Of a stretch of DNA of 34,762 nt, positions 16,424 through 25,101 are shown one piece after another. Under the pieces are notes generated by a model. That model saw only the letters and a program-made list of their open reading frames with translations, was not told the origin of the DNA and ran no database searches. The stretch is from contig DHKB01000041.1 of assembly GCA_002407045.1 (NCBI GenBank), forward strand, positions 1 to 34,762, given 5' to 3'. The stretch's first letter is position 1; each line of letters starts with the position of its first letter. Position numbers and translations under genes: made by a program. The DNA comes from Candidatus Bruticola papionis (GTDB taxonomy: Bacteria > Vulcanimicrobiota > Xenobia > Xenobiales > Xenobiaceae).

Positions 16424-17767
16424 TTACGTCGCGGCAGGCAATTGTTTCCGTGAGTACATAAAATAGTAAGCAATGCCGATAATATCAGCTAAAGCCCAGC
16501 CAATAGGTACAGAAAGCCAGATACCAACTACACCAATAGCCGGAATGGCTGACAAAGCGTAAGCTAAAACTACACGCGTACCTAAAGAAGCAACAGTTAA
16601 AATTACCGACATGGAAGGCATATTGACAGCGCGGTAATAGCCGTAAAGTAAAAACAATATGCCTATACCGATATAACAAGCTCCTTCAATGCGTAAATAC
16701 TGTATACCAACGGTGATAATAGCTTTTTCTTGCGAATCGATAAAAATTTGCATAAGAGGCTGGGCGAAAGTAAAAACTAAAACGCTGATAATAAAGCAAA
16801 ATATTGCTGAAGTTAATATCGCGCTGCGAATACCAAGGCGAATGCGTTCAGGCTGTTTGGCGCCGTAGTTTTGAGCCACATATGTAGAAAAAGCGTTGCC
16901 AAAATCTTGCACCGGCATATAAGCAAAAGAATCGATTTTAACTGCGGCCGCAAAAGCAGCCATAACCACAGTACCAAAACTGTTGACTAAGCCTTGCACC
17001 AACAAAATACCGAAATTCATAATCGATTGCTGTACACTAGTCATTACCGATAGATTCACAATTGAAGCTAAATCGGCTTTGTCCCAACACATATCCACTC
17101 GTTGTGGCCGCAAGTGTGGGAATTTATTCAAAGTATAAATAGCAATAGCAATTCCGGCCAGGAACTGCGCTGCTATCGTAGCCCAAGCGGCGCCCCCTAC
17201 TCCCCACTTAAAAACCAGTACAAACAATAAATCCAAACCGATATTGCCTAGAGCAGCTACCGCCAAAAAATATAAAGGTGTTACAGAATTGCCCACCGCG
17301 TTAAGTAAATTGGCAAAATAATTATATAAAAAGGTAGCCATAATGCCAGCGAAAATGATCTTCAAATAGACGCTCATTAAAGGCTGCACTTCTATAGGCA
17401 CACAAAGCCAATGCAAAATATGACCTAGCCCTAAATATACACCAATATTAAGTAGCAAAGCTGCCGTAGCAATTAAGCTAAAAGACATAAAAATGCAACG
17501 CCGCAATTTATCAAACTGGCCGCTTCCATATTGCATAGCAATAGCTGCTCCACTCCCCATACACAGCCCTAATATTATGGAAGTCAAAAAGATCATCAGG
17601 GCATACGAGGAACCGACAGCAGCCAAAGCATTAGCGCCCAAGAAGCGGCTCACAATCCAAGTGTCGGCTATATTGTAAGTTTGCTGTAATAAATTGCCAC
17701 ACATTAAAGGCAAAGCAAAACGCAAAATATTTAAAGTTATCGGCCCTTTAGTTAAATTATATTGCAT
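16424..17767 (-). CDS. MATE-family multidrug efflux transporter (second in operon)
   Basis: 447 aa, typical MATE length, about twelve membrane helices. N-terminal landmarks are LRFALPLMCGNLLQQTYNIADTWIVSRFLGANALAAVGSS, the usual MATE helix 1-2 pattern, and mid-protein YFANLLNAVGNSVTPLYFLA. It exports drugs or cationic metabolites in exchange for Na+ or H+. It begins five bases after the MerR gene, so it is the last gene of a MATE-MerR-MATE operon. It is only distantly similar to the first MATE protein, so this is not a recent duplication. Likely induced by the operon's own MerR regulator. Confidence 0.93.
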   Translation of the reverse strand: MQYNLTKGPITLNILRFALPLMCGNLLQQTYNIADTWIVSRFLGANALAAVGSSYALMIFLTSIILGLCMGSGAAIAMQYGSGQFDKLRRCIFMSFSLIATAALLLNIGVYLGLGHILHWLCVPIEVQPLMSVYLKIIFAGIMATFLYNYFANLLNAVGNSVTPLYFLAVAALGNIGLDLLFVLVFKWGVGGAAWATIAAQFLAGIAIAIYTLNKFPHLRPQRVDMCWDKADLASIVNLSVMTSVQQSIMNFGILLVQGLVNSFGTVVMAAFAAAVKIDSFAYMPVQDFGNAFSTYVAQNYGAKQPERIRLGIRSAILTSAIFCFIISVLVFTFAQPLMQIFIDSQEKAIITVGIQYLRIEGACYIGIGILFLLYGYYRAVNMPSMSVILTVASLGTRVVLAYALSAIPAIGVVGIWLSVPIGWALADIIGIAYYFMYSRKQLPAAT

Positions 17768-17772
17768 AATGT

Positions 17773-18603
17773 TTAATAAACACGCCGCACAGGAATGCGT
17801 ATTTCGGTGACATATTGTTTAGGGTCGCTACTCAATACATTATCTATCAAATTTAATTCTCGCGAAAAACCAATAATTTCTAATTTTTCAGCCTTTATAT
17901 ATTGCAACATTTTTTGATAATGAGTTGGCGCCTTATCGTGACTACCTTGAAAACGCATAGAGACACATAAACCAGGCTCTATACTGTCAATTTCACCTTC
18001 ATATGTATCTTCATCATCTAAGATGATAAATACTACATCGTAGCGATCGTATTTACCTAAATATAAATTTTCTTTACAAATACCTACACCAACTTTACCT
18101 TGAAAAGTAAGTGGAACTTTTTGATGTTTTTCCAAACGTCTAATTGAATGTTCTAATGACAAATAAGATTTCCATTTGACTGAATCTTTAATCCAAACTA
18201 AACGACAAGCTTCTGTAGTTAATAATTTTATTTGTTCCAAATTAGAATGGCGAGCGTCTCTAATTTGTGCCAAACGGTGCTCTATTTTGCGTCCTATAGC
18301 TTCCAACTCACTCTTTTTTTGCTCTACAATCTCTTTATGTTTAAGCAAAGTATTTTCTATTAAATCTAAATCGCGATTATGCACAAATTCAGCGATTTGC
18401 TCTAAAGGCATATCTAAAGCACGCAAGTAACGAATATTGGTGAGAACTTCAAATTGGCGAATACTGTAATAGCGATAGCCTGTTTCCGAGTCTATATACT
18501 CAGGATGAAGAATGCCTAAACGCTCATAGTGGCGCAAAGTACCTGCGCTAAGTTGAAACATTTTGGCTACATCACCTATTTGAAAAAGTTTTTTCTCGTC
18601 CAT
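17773..18603 (-). CDS. MerR-family regulator with effector-binding domain
   Basis: 276 aa. Residues 6-75 form the MerR winged helix-turn-helix (FQIGDVAKMFQLSAGTLRHYERLGI ... GYRYYSIRQFEVL). Residues about 85-120 form the dimer coiled coil, and about 150-270 a GyrI/BmrR-like drug-binding domain. Proteins of this type bind a dyad inside a promoter with an over-long spacer and twist it into an active shape when a hydrophobic drug is bound. Exactly such a promoter stands in front of this operon (20068-20098), so it most likely controls itself and both flanking MATE transporters. It starts 26 bp after the first MATE gene and stops 5 bp before the second. Confidence 0.93.
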   Translation of the reverse strand: MDEKKLFQIGDVAKMFQLSAGTLRHYERLGILHPEYIDSETGYRYYSIRQFEVLTNIRYLRALDMPLEQIAEFVHNRDLDLIENTLLKHKEIVEQKKSELEAIGRKIEHRLAQIRDARHSNLEQIKLLTTEACRLVWIKDSVKWKSYLSLEHSIRRLEKHQKVPLTFQGKVGVGICKENLYLGKYDRYDVVFIILDDEDTYEGEIDSIEPGLCVSMRFQGSHDKAPTHYQKMLQYIKAEKLEIIGFSRELNLIDNVLSSDPKQYVTEIRIPVRRVY

Positions 18604-18629
18604 GTTATCTTTTCCACGCTCCGCAAATA

Positions 18630-19985
18630 CTAAAACGGCATTGTTGATTGGACTTGCTTATTTTGAGCACGACGCTGCAACCAAGCAAAAGCGATTAAAC
18701 ATATTATTACAGAGACAAGCGAGCCGGCCGCTGTTACTAAACCCATGGGGAATAAAGTATGCGGATACATAATTGAAGCTAAATAAACTCCGGGAATACG
18801 AGCAAAAAACAGCGTGATCATATTGTGCATAAAAGATAATTCAGAATGACCACAAGCGCAGAAATAACCACTAAAGCAGAAATGGATACCAGCTAATAAA
18901 CAATCCCAAATATAACCGCGCAAATATTCACCACCCATAGTGACAACTGTATGATCGGAAGTAAATAAATTTACTACGCTATCAGCATTAAATTGAGCTA
19001 TTACAGAAACTAACAAACCGAAACTGACGGCCATATAAATAGCATAGCGCAAAGTAAGCACAGCTCTTTCAGGCTTTTGAGCGCCGATATTTTGAGCACT
19101 AAGGGCGGAAACAGAAGACAATAAAGACGAAGGTACCAAGAAAAGGAAACCGATAATTTTTTCTACAATGCCCACGGCTGCCGCGTCGTTAAGGCCTCGC
19201 CTATTGGCAATAATAGTAATAGCAATAAAAGCAATTTGCACAAAACCGTCTTGTAAAGAAACAGGCAAACCAATTTTTATAAGCTTCCCCATAATAAAGT
19301 GGCTAATTTTAAAATCTTCTTTGCTAGGCAAAATTTCTTTATGGCGCACAAACATGCATAAGGCAAAAATAACGCTCACAGCTTGCGATAAAGTTGTGCC
19401 TAAAGCCGCACCTACAGGGCCTAAGTGCATAGCTCCAATAAAAATATAATCCAAGACAATATTTACAACACAAGCTACGGCCACAAAATACATAGGGCTT
19501 TTAGAGTCGCCCAAGCCGCGATATATAGCACTAATAACATTGTAAGCCGTAATAAACGGTATACCTAAAAAGCAAACAAATAAATAAGCGGCCGTTCCCT
19601 GCACAGATTCTTGAGGAGTAGACATAATCGATACAATAGGATCGACTAAAAAGGCCAAGACAGCCGTCACGACAACAGAAACTGCAATAAAAAGTACAGA
19701 GGTATTGCCAATAGCTTGAGCAATTTGTTTTTTATTATCGGCGCCAACTGCCTGAGCAATAGTTACCGTAGAGCCCATAGTTAAGCCAACTATCATAACA
19801 GTAAGCATATGCATAACCTGACTGCCGATAGAAACTGCAGTAATGCTGGCTACCGTATCAAATTGGCCAATAATGAAAAGATCAGCTAAACCATAAAGAA
19901 CTTGTAGAAAGTAAGCCAATAAAAAAGGCAAGGAAAAATAAACGATATTCTTAAAAACACTACCTGAAGTCAAATTTTTTTCCAT
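18630..19985 (-). CDS. MATE-family multidrug efflux transporter (first in operon)
   Basis: 451 aa with about twelve membrane helices. Landmarks are VYFSLPFLLAYFLQVLYGLADLFIIGQF near the start, SIGSQVMHMLTVMIVGLTMGSTVTIAQAVGA, and ISAIYRGLGDSKSPMYFVAVACVVNIVLDYIFI, all typical of MATE (NorM/DinF-like) proteins. It exports cationic or hydrophobic compounds by ion exchange. It is the promoter-proximal gene of the operon, with a roughly 75-nt leader after a MerR-type promoter, so its expression should rise when the regulator binds its inducer. Confidence 0.93.
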   Translation of the reverse strand: MEKNLTSGSVFKNIVYFSLPFLLAYFLQVLYGLADLFIIGQFDTVASITAVSIGSQVMHMLTVMIVGLTMGSTVTIAQAVGADNKKQIAQAIGNTSVLFIAVSVVVTAVLAFLVDPIVSIMSTPQESVQGTAAYLFVCFLGIPFITAYNVISAIYRGLGDSKSPMYFVAVACVVNIVLDYIFIGAMHLGPVGAALGTTLSQAVSVIFALCMFVRHKEILPSKEDFKISHFIMGKLIKIGLPVSLQDGFVQIAFIAITIIANRRGLNDAAAVGIVEKIIGFLFLVPSSLLSSVSALSAQNIGAQKPERAVLTLRYAIYMAVSFGLLVSVIAQFNADSVVNLFTSDHTVVTMGGEYLRGYIWDCLLAGIHFCFSGYFCACGHSELSFMHNMITLFFARIPGVYLASIMYPHTLFPMGLVTAAGSLVSVIICLIAFAWLQRRAQNKQVQSTMPF

Positions 19986-20067
19986 TAAAGTTTCTTTTCC
20001 GCCTCTGACGTTTACTTTTATTGCCTAAAAAACCAGAGATTTAATCGGAGCACTCCTTCCGCAGGCC

Positions 20068-20098
20068 ACAATAGACTCTACAATTATTATAGAGTCAA
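20068..20098 (-). promoter_or_regulatory. MerR-type 19-bp-spacer promoter of the MATE operon
   Basis: On the minus strand: TTGACT (20093-20098), exactly 19 bp, TATTGT (20068-20073). The spacer carries the inverted repeat GACTCTA-N9-TAGAGTC (20074-20096). Spacer length and the GACTCT-type dyad match operators known for BmrR-like regulators. Start of transcription would be near 20061. Confidence 0.85.
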
Positions 20099-20128
20099 GC
20101 TTTATTTAATGGCAAATTATTTTAATTT

Positions 20129-20401
20129 GAAGCTGGCGTAGGCGCAGCTATTCAAAAATGCGGTTTACCTCGCGAAGATCTTTTTATTACTACAAAAATT
20201 TGGATCAGCAACGCCGGTTACGATTTTGCCGAAATTGTACCTGCTGTCAACCAGGTAGAAGCTCACCTTTTCCAACAGCAAAAAGTAGCTAAAGAGGATA
20301 TGCAAAAACTGTCCGCTCTCGATACTGGCAAAAGCTTATTTTTCTCTCACTATGATCCAGCTACAGTTGAGTGGTTTATGAGCATTTACAACAATTTGTA
20401 A
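20129..20401 (+). pseudogene. Aldo/keto reductase remnant with internal deletions
   Basis: A 90-codon frame without a start codon; an in-frame TAA lies just before it. It keeps three separate pieces of an aldo/keto reductase (2,5-diketogluconate reductase type) in one frame. These are VGAAIQKCGLPREDLFITTK plus IWISNAGYD (early), IVPAVNQVEAHLFQQQ (middle) and EDMQKLSALDTGKSLFFSHY to the C-terminus (end). Intact members have about 280 residues, so the first ~45 residues and two internal blocks are gone, including most of the barrel. It cannot be active. Its own terminator is still present downstream. The 5' break lies about 30 bp from the MATE operon promoter, so a rearrangement there probably cut it. 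Confidence 0.85.
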
Positions 20402-20418
20402 TTATCAATAAGTGAAGG

Positions 20419-20460
20419 CAGCCACTTTCTCTGGCATATTAGCAGAGAAAGGGCTGTTTT
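20419..20460 (+). terminator. Terminator of the reductase remnant
   Basis: Stem CAGCC + CTTTCTCTG paired with CAGAGAAAG + GGCTG (one bulged A), 9-nt loop, followed by TTTT at 20457-20460. It is oriented with the remnant gene. Confidence 0.8.
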
Positions 20461-20468
20461 ATTTATAC

Positions 20469-20876
20469 TTATATTCTAGCTAGCAATTCTGAAGGCATTA
20501 AAGCTACAACTTTACTTTTTGCAAAATCGCGAACATTTCTAGTAATAATAAAATCGACATTTAGTCTATCTGCAGTTACGCTTTGTATAGCGTCTTCAAA
20601 ATCATTCCACCGCAATTCCGTAGCACGGACAGCATCAATAACCTCAAGATCTACGAATTTAAAAATTAAAGATAATTTTTGCAACGTATCTTCAATTGTT
20701 TTAGGGTCTAGCTCTTTGCGCATAATGTAAACAATATTTGCAAAAGTCAGTACCGACACATAACCTTGTATCTGTCCAGTTTCACACAGTTTCCAGATAG
20801 CCGATGACGACTCAACAAAAGACTGTCTATTCTGTAGAACATCTAGTATTATATTGCAATCAATCAACAACTTCAT
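20469..20876 (-). CDS. PIN-domain toxin
   Basis: 135 aa PIN-domain protein. The N-terminal LLIDCNIILDVL gives the first catalytic aspartate (D6), and the DFEDAIQSVTA and DFIITRNVRDF blocks supply the later acidic residues and the TRN-x2-DF signature. PIN toxins cut RNA (often tRNA or rRNA) using metal ions. Its start overlaps the end of the Phd-like antitoxin gene by 17 bp, the standard arrangement in type II toxin-antitoxin operons, with the antitoxin translated first. All key positions seem intact, so it is probably functional. Confidence 0.88.
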   Translation of the reverse strand: MKLLIDCNIILDVLQNRQSFVESSSAIWKLCETGQIQGYVSVLTFANIVYIMRKELDPKTIEDTLQKLSLIFKFVDLEVIDAVRATELRWNDFEDAIQSVTADRLNVDFIITRNVRDFAKSKVVALMPSELLARI

Positions 20877-21102
20877 ATTTTTCTTTTAGTCTCTCTGACT
20901 TCACTTGATCTAGATCATAATTTTTCTTTAACAATCCTGTAAGAGAATCAGTTAGATACGAATTGACAGTATCTTTAGGGACAAAGCGCCCTATTTCACG
21001 ACCGTTTTTAGTTACGATAACTTCATGTCCTGAAATAATTAGATTTAAATATTTGCCGAAATTGTTTTGCATATCTGTTGCTGTAGCGACAGCTGCAATC
21101 AT
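20860..21102 (-). CDS. Phd/YefM-family antitoxin
   Basis: 80 aa from ATG 21102, which has GAGGTG six bases upstream; a GTG at 21111 in the same frame overlaps the ribosome site and is less likely. The N-terminal half has the Phd pattern (TATDMQNNFGKYLNLIISGHEVIVTKNGREIGRFVP), forming the DNA-binding dimer fold. The charged C-terminal tail (KNYDLDQVKSERLKEKYEVVD) would wrap the toxin. It neutralises the overlapping PIN toxin and represses the shared promoter. Confidence 0.88.
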   Translation of the reverse strand: MIAAVATATDMQNNFGKYLNLIISGHEVIVTKNGREIGRFVPKDTVNSYLTDSLTGLLKKNYDLDQVKSERLKEKYEVVD

Positions 21103-21127
21103 AGCAATCACCTCGAACGATATTTTA

Positions 21128-21169
21128 TTAGCTAATTTTATTATTTAGCATTTTAGCTAATATTGCAAT
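21128..21169 (-). promoter_or_regulatory. Toxin-antitoxin promoter with paired TTAGCTAA operators
   Basis: On the minus strand a promoter TTGCAA (21163-21168)-N17-AATAAT (21140-21145) is overlapped by two copies of the palindrome TTAGCTAA (21128-21135 and 21153-21160), 25 bp apart. One lies in the spacer and one just past the -10, well placed for repression by the Phd-like dimer. Confidence 0.65.
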
Positions 21170-21206
21170 AAAAAAAGAGCTTAAACTCACCGTGGAGTTT
21201 AAACTC
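21170..21206 (-). terminator. Terminator of the tRNA-Ala gene
   Basis: 12-bp stem GAGTTTAAACTC / GAGTTTAAGCTC (one G-U), loop CACGGT, followed on the minus strand by seven T. It lies 18 bp past the tRNA 3' end. Confidence 0.9.
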
Positions 21207-21224
21207 TTACTCTAAACTTAAACT

Positions 21225-21300
<76 letters not shown>

Positions 21301-21319
21301 ATAATATAAGGCGGCGTTA

Positions 21320-21348
21320 ATTATAATGGGCCGCCTTGTGATAGTCAA
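21320..21348 (-). promoter_or_regulatory. Promoter of tRNA-Ala
   Basis: TTGACT (21343-21348), 17-bp spacer, TATAAT (21320-21325) on the minus strand, about 20 bp before the tRNA. The -10 sits in the loop of a GC-rich inverted repeat (AAGGCGGC/GCCGCCTT, 21309-21336). Confidence 0.8.
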
Positions 21349-21377
21349 GGGAGCGCAACTAACTCTAAAGCGCTCCC
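21349..21377 (-). terminator. Hairpin after clpC
   Basis: 8-bp stem GGGAGCGC/GCGCTCCC with a 13-nt loop ten bases past the clpC stop. No T-run follows, so termination would be weak or factor-dependent; read-through would enter the tRNA gene. Confidence 0.5.
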
Positions 21378-21386
21378 CCATTTTTT

Positions 21387-23972
21387 CTATTCGGCAAGTT
21401 TGAACACTAATTGGAAGTTATCATCATCGCCATTTTTGTTTGAAGAGCTACTGCCAATCATACCTTCAGCTTCACGGGCGGCCAATTCGGCACGATCTTC
21501 TTCGCTGACATCAATAAGCATACGGCTACCTTCAGGGAATTCACCGTCAATTACCTTGTCGGCCAGAGGATCTTCAATCATTTGCTGAATGGCACGACGC
21601 AAAGGACGAGCGCCGTACTGAGGCTCGCGACAAGAAGCTACCAAAGCGCGTTTGACATCTTGGGAAACTTCAAAATCACGATGGTTGGTGCCCAATTCTT
21701 TGCGCACTTTGGCCAACATAATATCGACAATTTTAAGCAAATCTTCATTTTCCAAACTATGGAAAACTACCGAAGCATCTAAACGATTCAAAAATTCCGG
21801 TTTAAAGACTTGCTTTGTCTCTTCCAAAACGCGCTTTTTCATACGCTCGAAACGCACTTGAGGTGAACCTTCATCGCGATTGCCGCGCAAGCCCATATTT
21901 ACACTAGGATCAGGGTTGGCAAAACCGATATTGGAAGTGAGGATAACCACTACATTTTTGAAATCGACTACATGGCGCTTGGAATCGGTCAGGCGGCCTT
22001 CGTCCATAATTTGCAACAAAACGTTGAAAATATCAGGATGAGCCTTTTCTATTTCATCAAAAAGCACTACAGAATAAGGCTTGCGGCGGACAGCATCAGT
22101 TAATTCGCCACCTTCGTCGTAGCCCACATAGCCCGGAGCTGCACCATACAAACGCGAAACGGTAAATTTTTCCGAGTATTCGGACATATCCATGCGAATG
22201 AGGGCATTTTCATCATCGAAAAGGAATTGCGCTAAAGTGCGAGCCAATTCGGTTTTACCTACACCCGTCGGGCCTAAGAAAAGGAAAGAACCAATGGGCT
22301 TATTGGGGTCTTTTAAGCCGGCCCTAGCTCTCTTGATAGCGCGGCTGACTACTTTAATCGGTTCATCTTGTCCAACCACGCGCTCATGTAAAATTTGCTC
22401 GATATTACTTAAACGAGCAGCTTCATTTTGGCTGACGCTATTTAAAGGAACACCAGACATAAGCGAAACTACATAGGCTACCGTATCGGTTTTTACTACA
22501 GGACGATCGCTCTTAGCCTCAGCGGAATGCTCGCGGCGCTCTTGCCAATCGGCTTCTAAACGATTTAAGACATTGCGAGCCGCTTCTTCCTTCATGCGCA
22601 ATTCATCAGCCAGCTCGTAATCTTGTTCGGCCAAAGCTTCGTCACGTTTGCGCACTAAATCACGCAATTCAGAAGCTTTATTTACTAAATCTTGTGGTTT
22701 ATTGGCTTTAGCTAAGCTGACGCGGCTGCAAGCTTCGTCTATAACGTCGATGGCCTTATCGGGCAATAAACGATCGGGCAAATAGCGATTGGAAAGACGC
22801 ACAGCCTCGCGAATAGCTTCTTCAGAAATGTCCACATTATGGAAACTTTCGTAACGATCGCGCAAGCCTAAAATGATACGACAAGCTTCCTCTTCGGTGG
22901 GCTCTTTTACATCGACAGTTTGGAAACGGCGCTCTAAAGCCGGATCTTTTTCGATATATTTAGTGTATTCACCCACTGTAGTGGCACCGATACATTGGAA
23001 CTCACCGCGAGCCAAAGCCGGCTTCAAAATACTGGAAGCATTTAAGCCTCCTTCAGAGTCGCCAGCGCCTACCAAAGTATGAATTTCATCAATAAAAAGA
23101 ATAACTTTAGATTTAGCGTTGGTCAGCTCTTTAAGGATCTTGTTTAAGCGATCCTCAAAATCTCCGCGGTAGCGAGTGCCAGCAACCAAACCGGAAAGCG
23201 ACAAGGAGCAAACGCGCATACCTTTAAGCTTATCGGGAACTTCTCCGCTGACAATACGCTGAGCTAAACCTTCAACAATAGCAGTTTTACCGACGCCGGG
23301 ATCGCCAATAAGTACAGGATTGCATTTGGTACGGCGAGACAGCACCATAATTACGCGCTCTAATTCATTGTGGCGGCCAATCAAAGGATCGAGCTTGCCA
23401 TCTTGCGCCAACTTGGTGAGATCGCGACAATAGCTATCTAAAACAGGAGTTTTAGCTGAAGATTTTTTACTAGAAGCCGCGTTAGAAACATAGTTGCGCG
23501 ACTTCTCCTCTTCTTCACCTTTAACTAACAGAGCCTTAAGATCGTTCCTTAAGCTCTTAAGGTCGAAATCAAGCAAGCTACTTAATATTTCGTTGACTAC
23601 TTCGGTTTCTTCAGGATAGTCTTCAGCTACTTTTAAGATAGCTAACAAAATAGCTTCGCATCCCACAGCGCTGCGTTCATAGCGGCGAGAGCACTTAAAA
23701 GCTTCTTGGATGATAAGCTTAGCCGCTTGGGTAAACATCATGCCCTGGCTGATATCGTCATCGGCCTCACAATGCTCAGCAGCAAAACTATGCAAAAATT
23801 CTAAAGTTAAGCCATGTTTTTCTAAAAGATCGCTGACAGCACTTTTGCTATTGGCTGCCAATCCCATCAAGAGATGCTCAGGGCCGATAGAATTGCTTCC
23901 TAAAGCCTTGGCCTCCTCACGAGCGAATACGATTGACATTCTGGCTTCATCTGAAAACGGCTCCATCCCCAT
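21387..23972 (-). CDS. clpC: ClpC-type AAA+ protease chaperone
   Basis: 861 aa ATP-dependent unfoldase that feeds proteins to ClpP. The N-terminal double repeat is at about 1-145. The first AAA module has Walker A GDPGVGKT (223-230) and Walker B ILFIDE (about 291-296). A UVR-like middle segment (ALAEQDYELADELRMKEEA, about 446-464) is the mark of ClpC rather than ClpA or ClpB. The second AAA module has Walker A GPTGVGKT (567-574), and the C-terminal D2-small domain contains EPQYGARPLRRAIQQ. The ATG at 23972 has AAGGAGAG. In Bacillota clpC usually follows ctsR-mcsA-mcsB; here it stands alone next to a tRNA, so regulation may differ. A possible -10 (GATAAT) lies in the 24,0xx gap. Confidence 0.96.
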   Translation of the reverse strand: MGMEPFSDEARMSIVFAREEAKALGSNSIGPEHLLMGLAANSKSAVSDLLEKHGLTLEFLHSFAAEHCEADDDISQGMMFTQAAKLIIQEAFKCSRRYERSAVGCEAILLAILKVAEDYPEETEVVNEILSSLLDFDLKSLRNDLKALLVKGEEEEKSRNYVSNAASSKKSSAKTPVLDSYCRDLTKLAQDGKLDPLIGRHNELERVIMVLSRRTKCNPVLIGDPGVGKTAIVEGLAQRIVSGEVPDKLKGMRVCSLSLSGLVAGTRYRGDFEDRLNKILKELTNAKSKVILFIDEIHTLVGAGDSEGGLNASSILKPALARGEFQCIGATTVGEYTKYIEKDPALERRFQTVDVKEPTEEEACRIILGLRDRYESFHNVDISEEAIREAVRLSNRYLPDRLLPDKAIDVIDEACSRVSLAKANKPQDLVNKASELRDLVRKRDEALAEQDYELADELRMKEEAARNVLNRLEADWQERREHSAEAKSDRPVVKTDTVAYVVSLMSGVPLNSVSQNEAARLSNIEQILHERVVGQDEPIKVVSRAIKRARAGLKDPNKPIGSFLFLGPTGVGKTELARTLAQFLFDDENALIRMDMSEYSEKFTVSRLYGAAPGYVGYDEGGELTDAVRRKPYSVVLFDEIEKAHPDIFNVLLQIMDEGRLTDSKRHVVDFKNVVVILTSNIGFANPDPSVNMGLRGNRDEGSPQVRFERMKKRVLEETKQVFKPEFLNRLDASVVFHSLENEDLLKIVDIMLAKVRKELGTNHRDFEVSQDVKRALVASCREPQYGARPLRRAIQQMIEDPLADKVIDGEFPEGSRMLIDVSEEDRAELAAREAEGMIGSSSSNKNGDDDNFQLVFKLAE

Positions 23973-24109
23973 AACTCTCTCCTTGGTATAGAACTAAAAC
24001 TTGTTGTATTTAAGCGCTCTATTATCTAATAATTCCGAAATTTGGCCTAACTTTCTCAATATCTGTCCCGCCTCCTTTTTTAACGCTGACAGCGCATAAG
24101 AGCTCAACT

Positions 24110-25096
24110 CTAACGCGAAGAAGTAATCCGCACAGCCTCTGCCATAGGCTCAAAGTCGAGTTCAATAGGCGCTTGGCCGGCAGCTAAAAGGCACGCTTGG
24201 CCATTTTGTAGCCTTTCAGATTGACTTTGCAAAGAAACATGCAAAGCGCCCTTAGTACAAACAACTATTTCCGGGAAAAGCGGATCGGTAAGCCAAGCCA
24301 TTCGGCCCAGCTCGCCTTTGAGTAACTCGAGGCGGAAATGCTCAGCCTGGAGCAACACTTGGCCGACAGTAGGCGGTAAAGATGGCCCGGCTAAGCTCGG
24401 TTTGTCATTTTGGTTCAAATTTACCGACCAACAATCGCGCAAAACCGCAGCCGCTTCTTCAAGGTGCAACTGACGCGGCTGTCCATCTAGCCCAAGACGA
24501 TCCCAATCATAAAGGCGATAAGTCAATTCACTATTCTGTTGTACTTCCAAAACGGTAATTCCCGGCCCTAGAGCATGGACTAAACCGGGCTTAAGACAAA
24601 GACAATCGCCGACTGTCGGCTTTATTTTACTCAAGAAATTCAGCATTTCCGCTCCGGCAGTATGTAAAAAATCGTTACAATGGCTGTGCGGATGAACGCC
24701 AAAAATGAGCTCTGCTCCGGGCTCGCTCTGAGTAACATACCAAGCTTCTTCTTTACCTTGAGCAGAGCAACCATTTAAGCGGCGGGCCCAACTGTCATTG
24801 GGATGCACTTGAATAGACAGCCAACGCTCAACCCGCAGCCATTTTATAAGCAGAGGAAAACGAGCTTCAGCTTGGCCTTTAGTATTGCCAAGCCAAGAGG
24901 GAAAGCGTTGATAAAGTTCATCTAAGGACCAACCAGCATAAGGGCCGTTATCTACTTTCTGAGCGCCGCCCACAATCCACACTTCACCAATAGGCTCGAC
25001 AGCTTGAAGTACCGACGGACATAAAGTAGCCAGCGTTTTTCCTCCCCAAATGCGCGGCGCTAAATACGGTTTAAGTATTAAAGGATACAGAAACAT
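24110..25096 (-). CDS. manA: Mannose-6-phosphate isomerase, class I
   Basis: 328 aa. A zinc enzyme interconverting mannose-6-phosphate and fructose-6-phosphate in the cytoplasm. It has the opening block LKPYLAPRIWGG and the metal ligands Q96 and H98 (SIQVHPND), a glutamate at 116/117 (GKEEAWY) and H174 (GLVHALG), followed by EVQQNSELTYRLYDWDR, the substrate-site signature. The length suits the short bacterial class I form. It is a single gene; the sugar may come from dietary mannose or supply GDP-mannose synthesis. A hairpin over its ribosome site suggests translational control. Confidence 0.93.
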   Translation of the reverse strand: MFLYPLILKPYLAPRIWGGKTLATLCPSVLQAVEPIGEVWIVGGAQKVDNGPYAGWSLDELYQRFPSWLGNTKGQAEARFPLLIKWLRVERWLSIQVHPNDSWARRLNGCSAQGKEEAWYVTQSEPGAELIFGVHPHSHCNDFLHTAGAEMLNFLSKIKPTVGDCLCLKPGLVHALGPGITVLEVQQNSELTYRLYDWDRLGLDGQPRQLHLEEAAAVLRDCWSVNLNQNDKPSLAGPSLPPTVGQVLLQAEHFRLELLKGELGRMAWLTDPLFPEIVVCTKGALHVSLQSQSERLQNGQACLLAAGQAPIELDFEPMAEAVRITSSR

Positions 25097-25101
25097 TCAG
25101 T

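Noticed and set aside
16424..19985. The two MATE genes as a recent tandem duplication
   Set aside because: The proteins share topology but differ through most of their length, so they are distant paralogues or were brought together.
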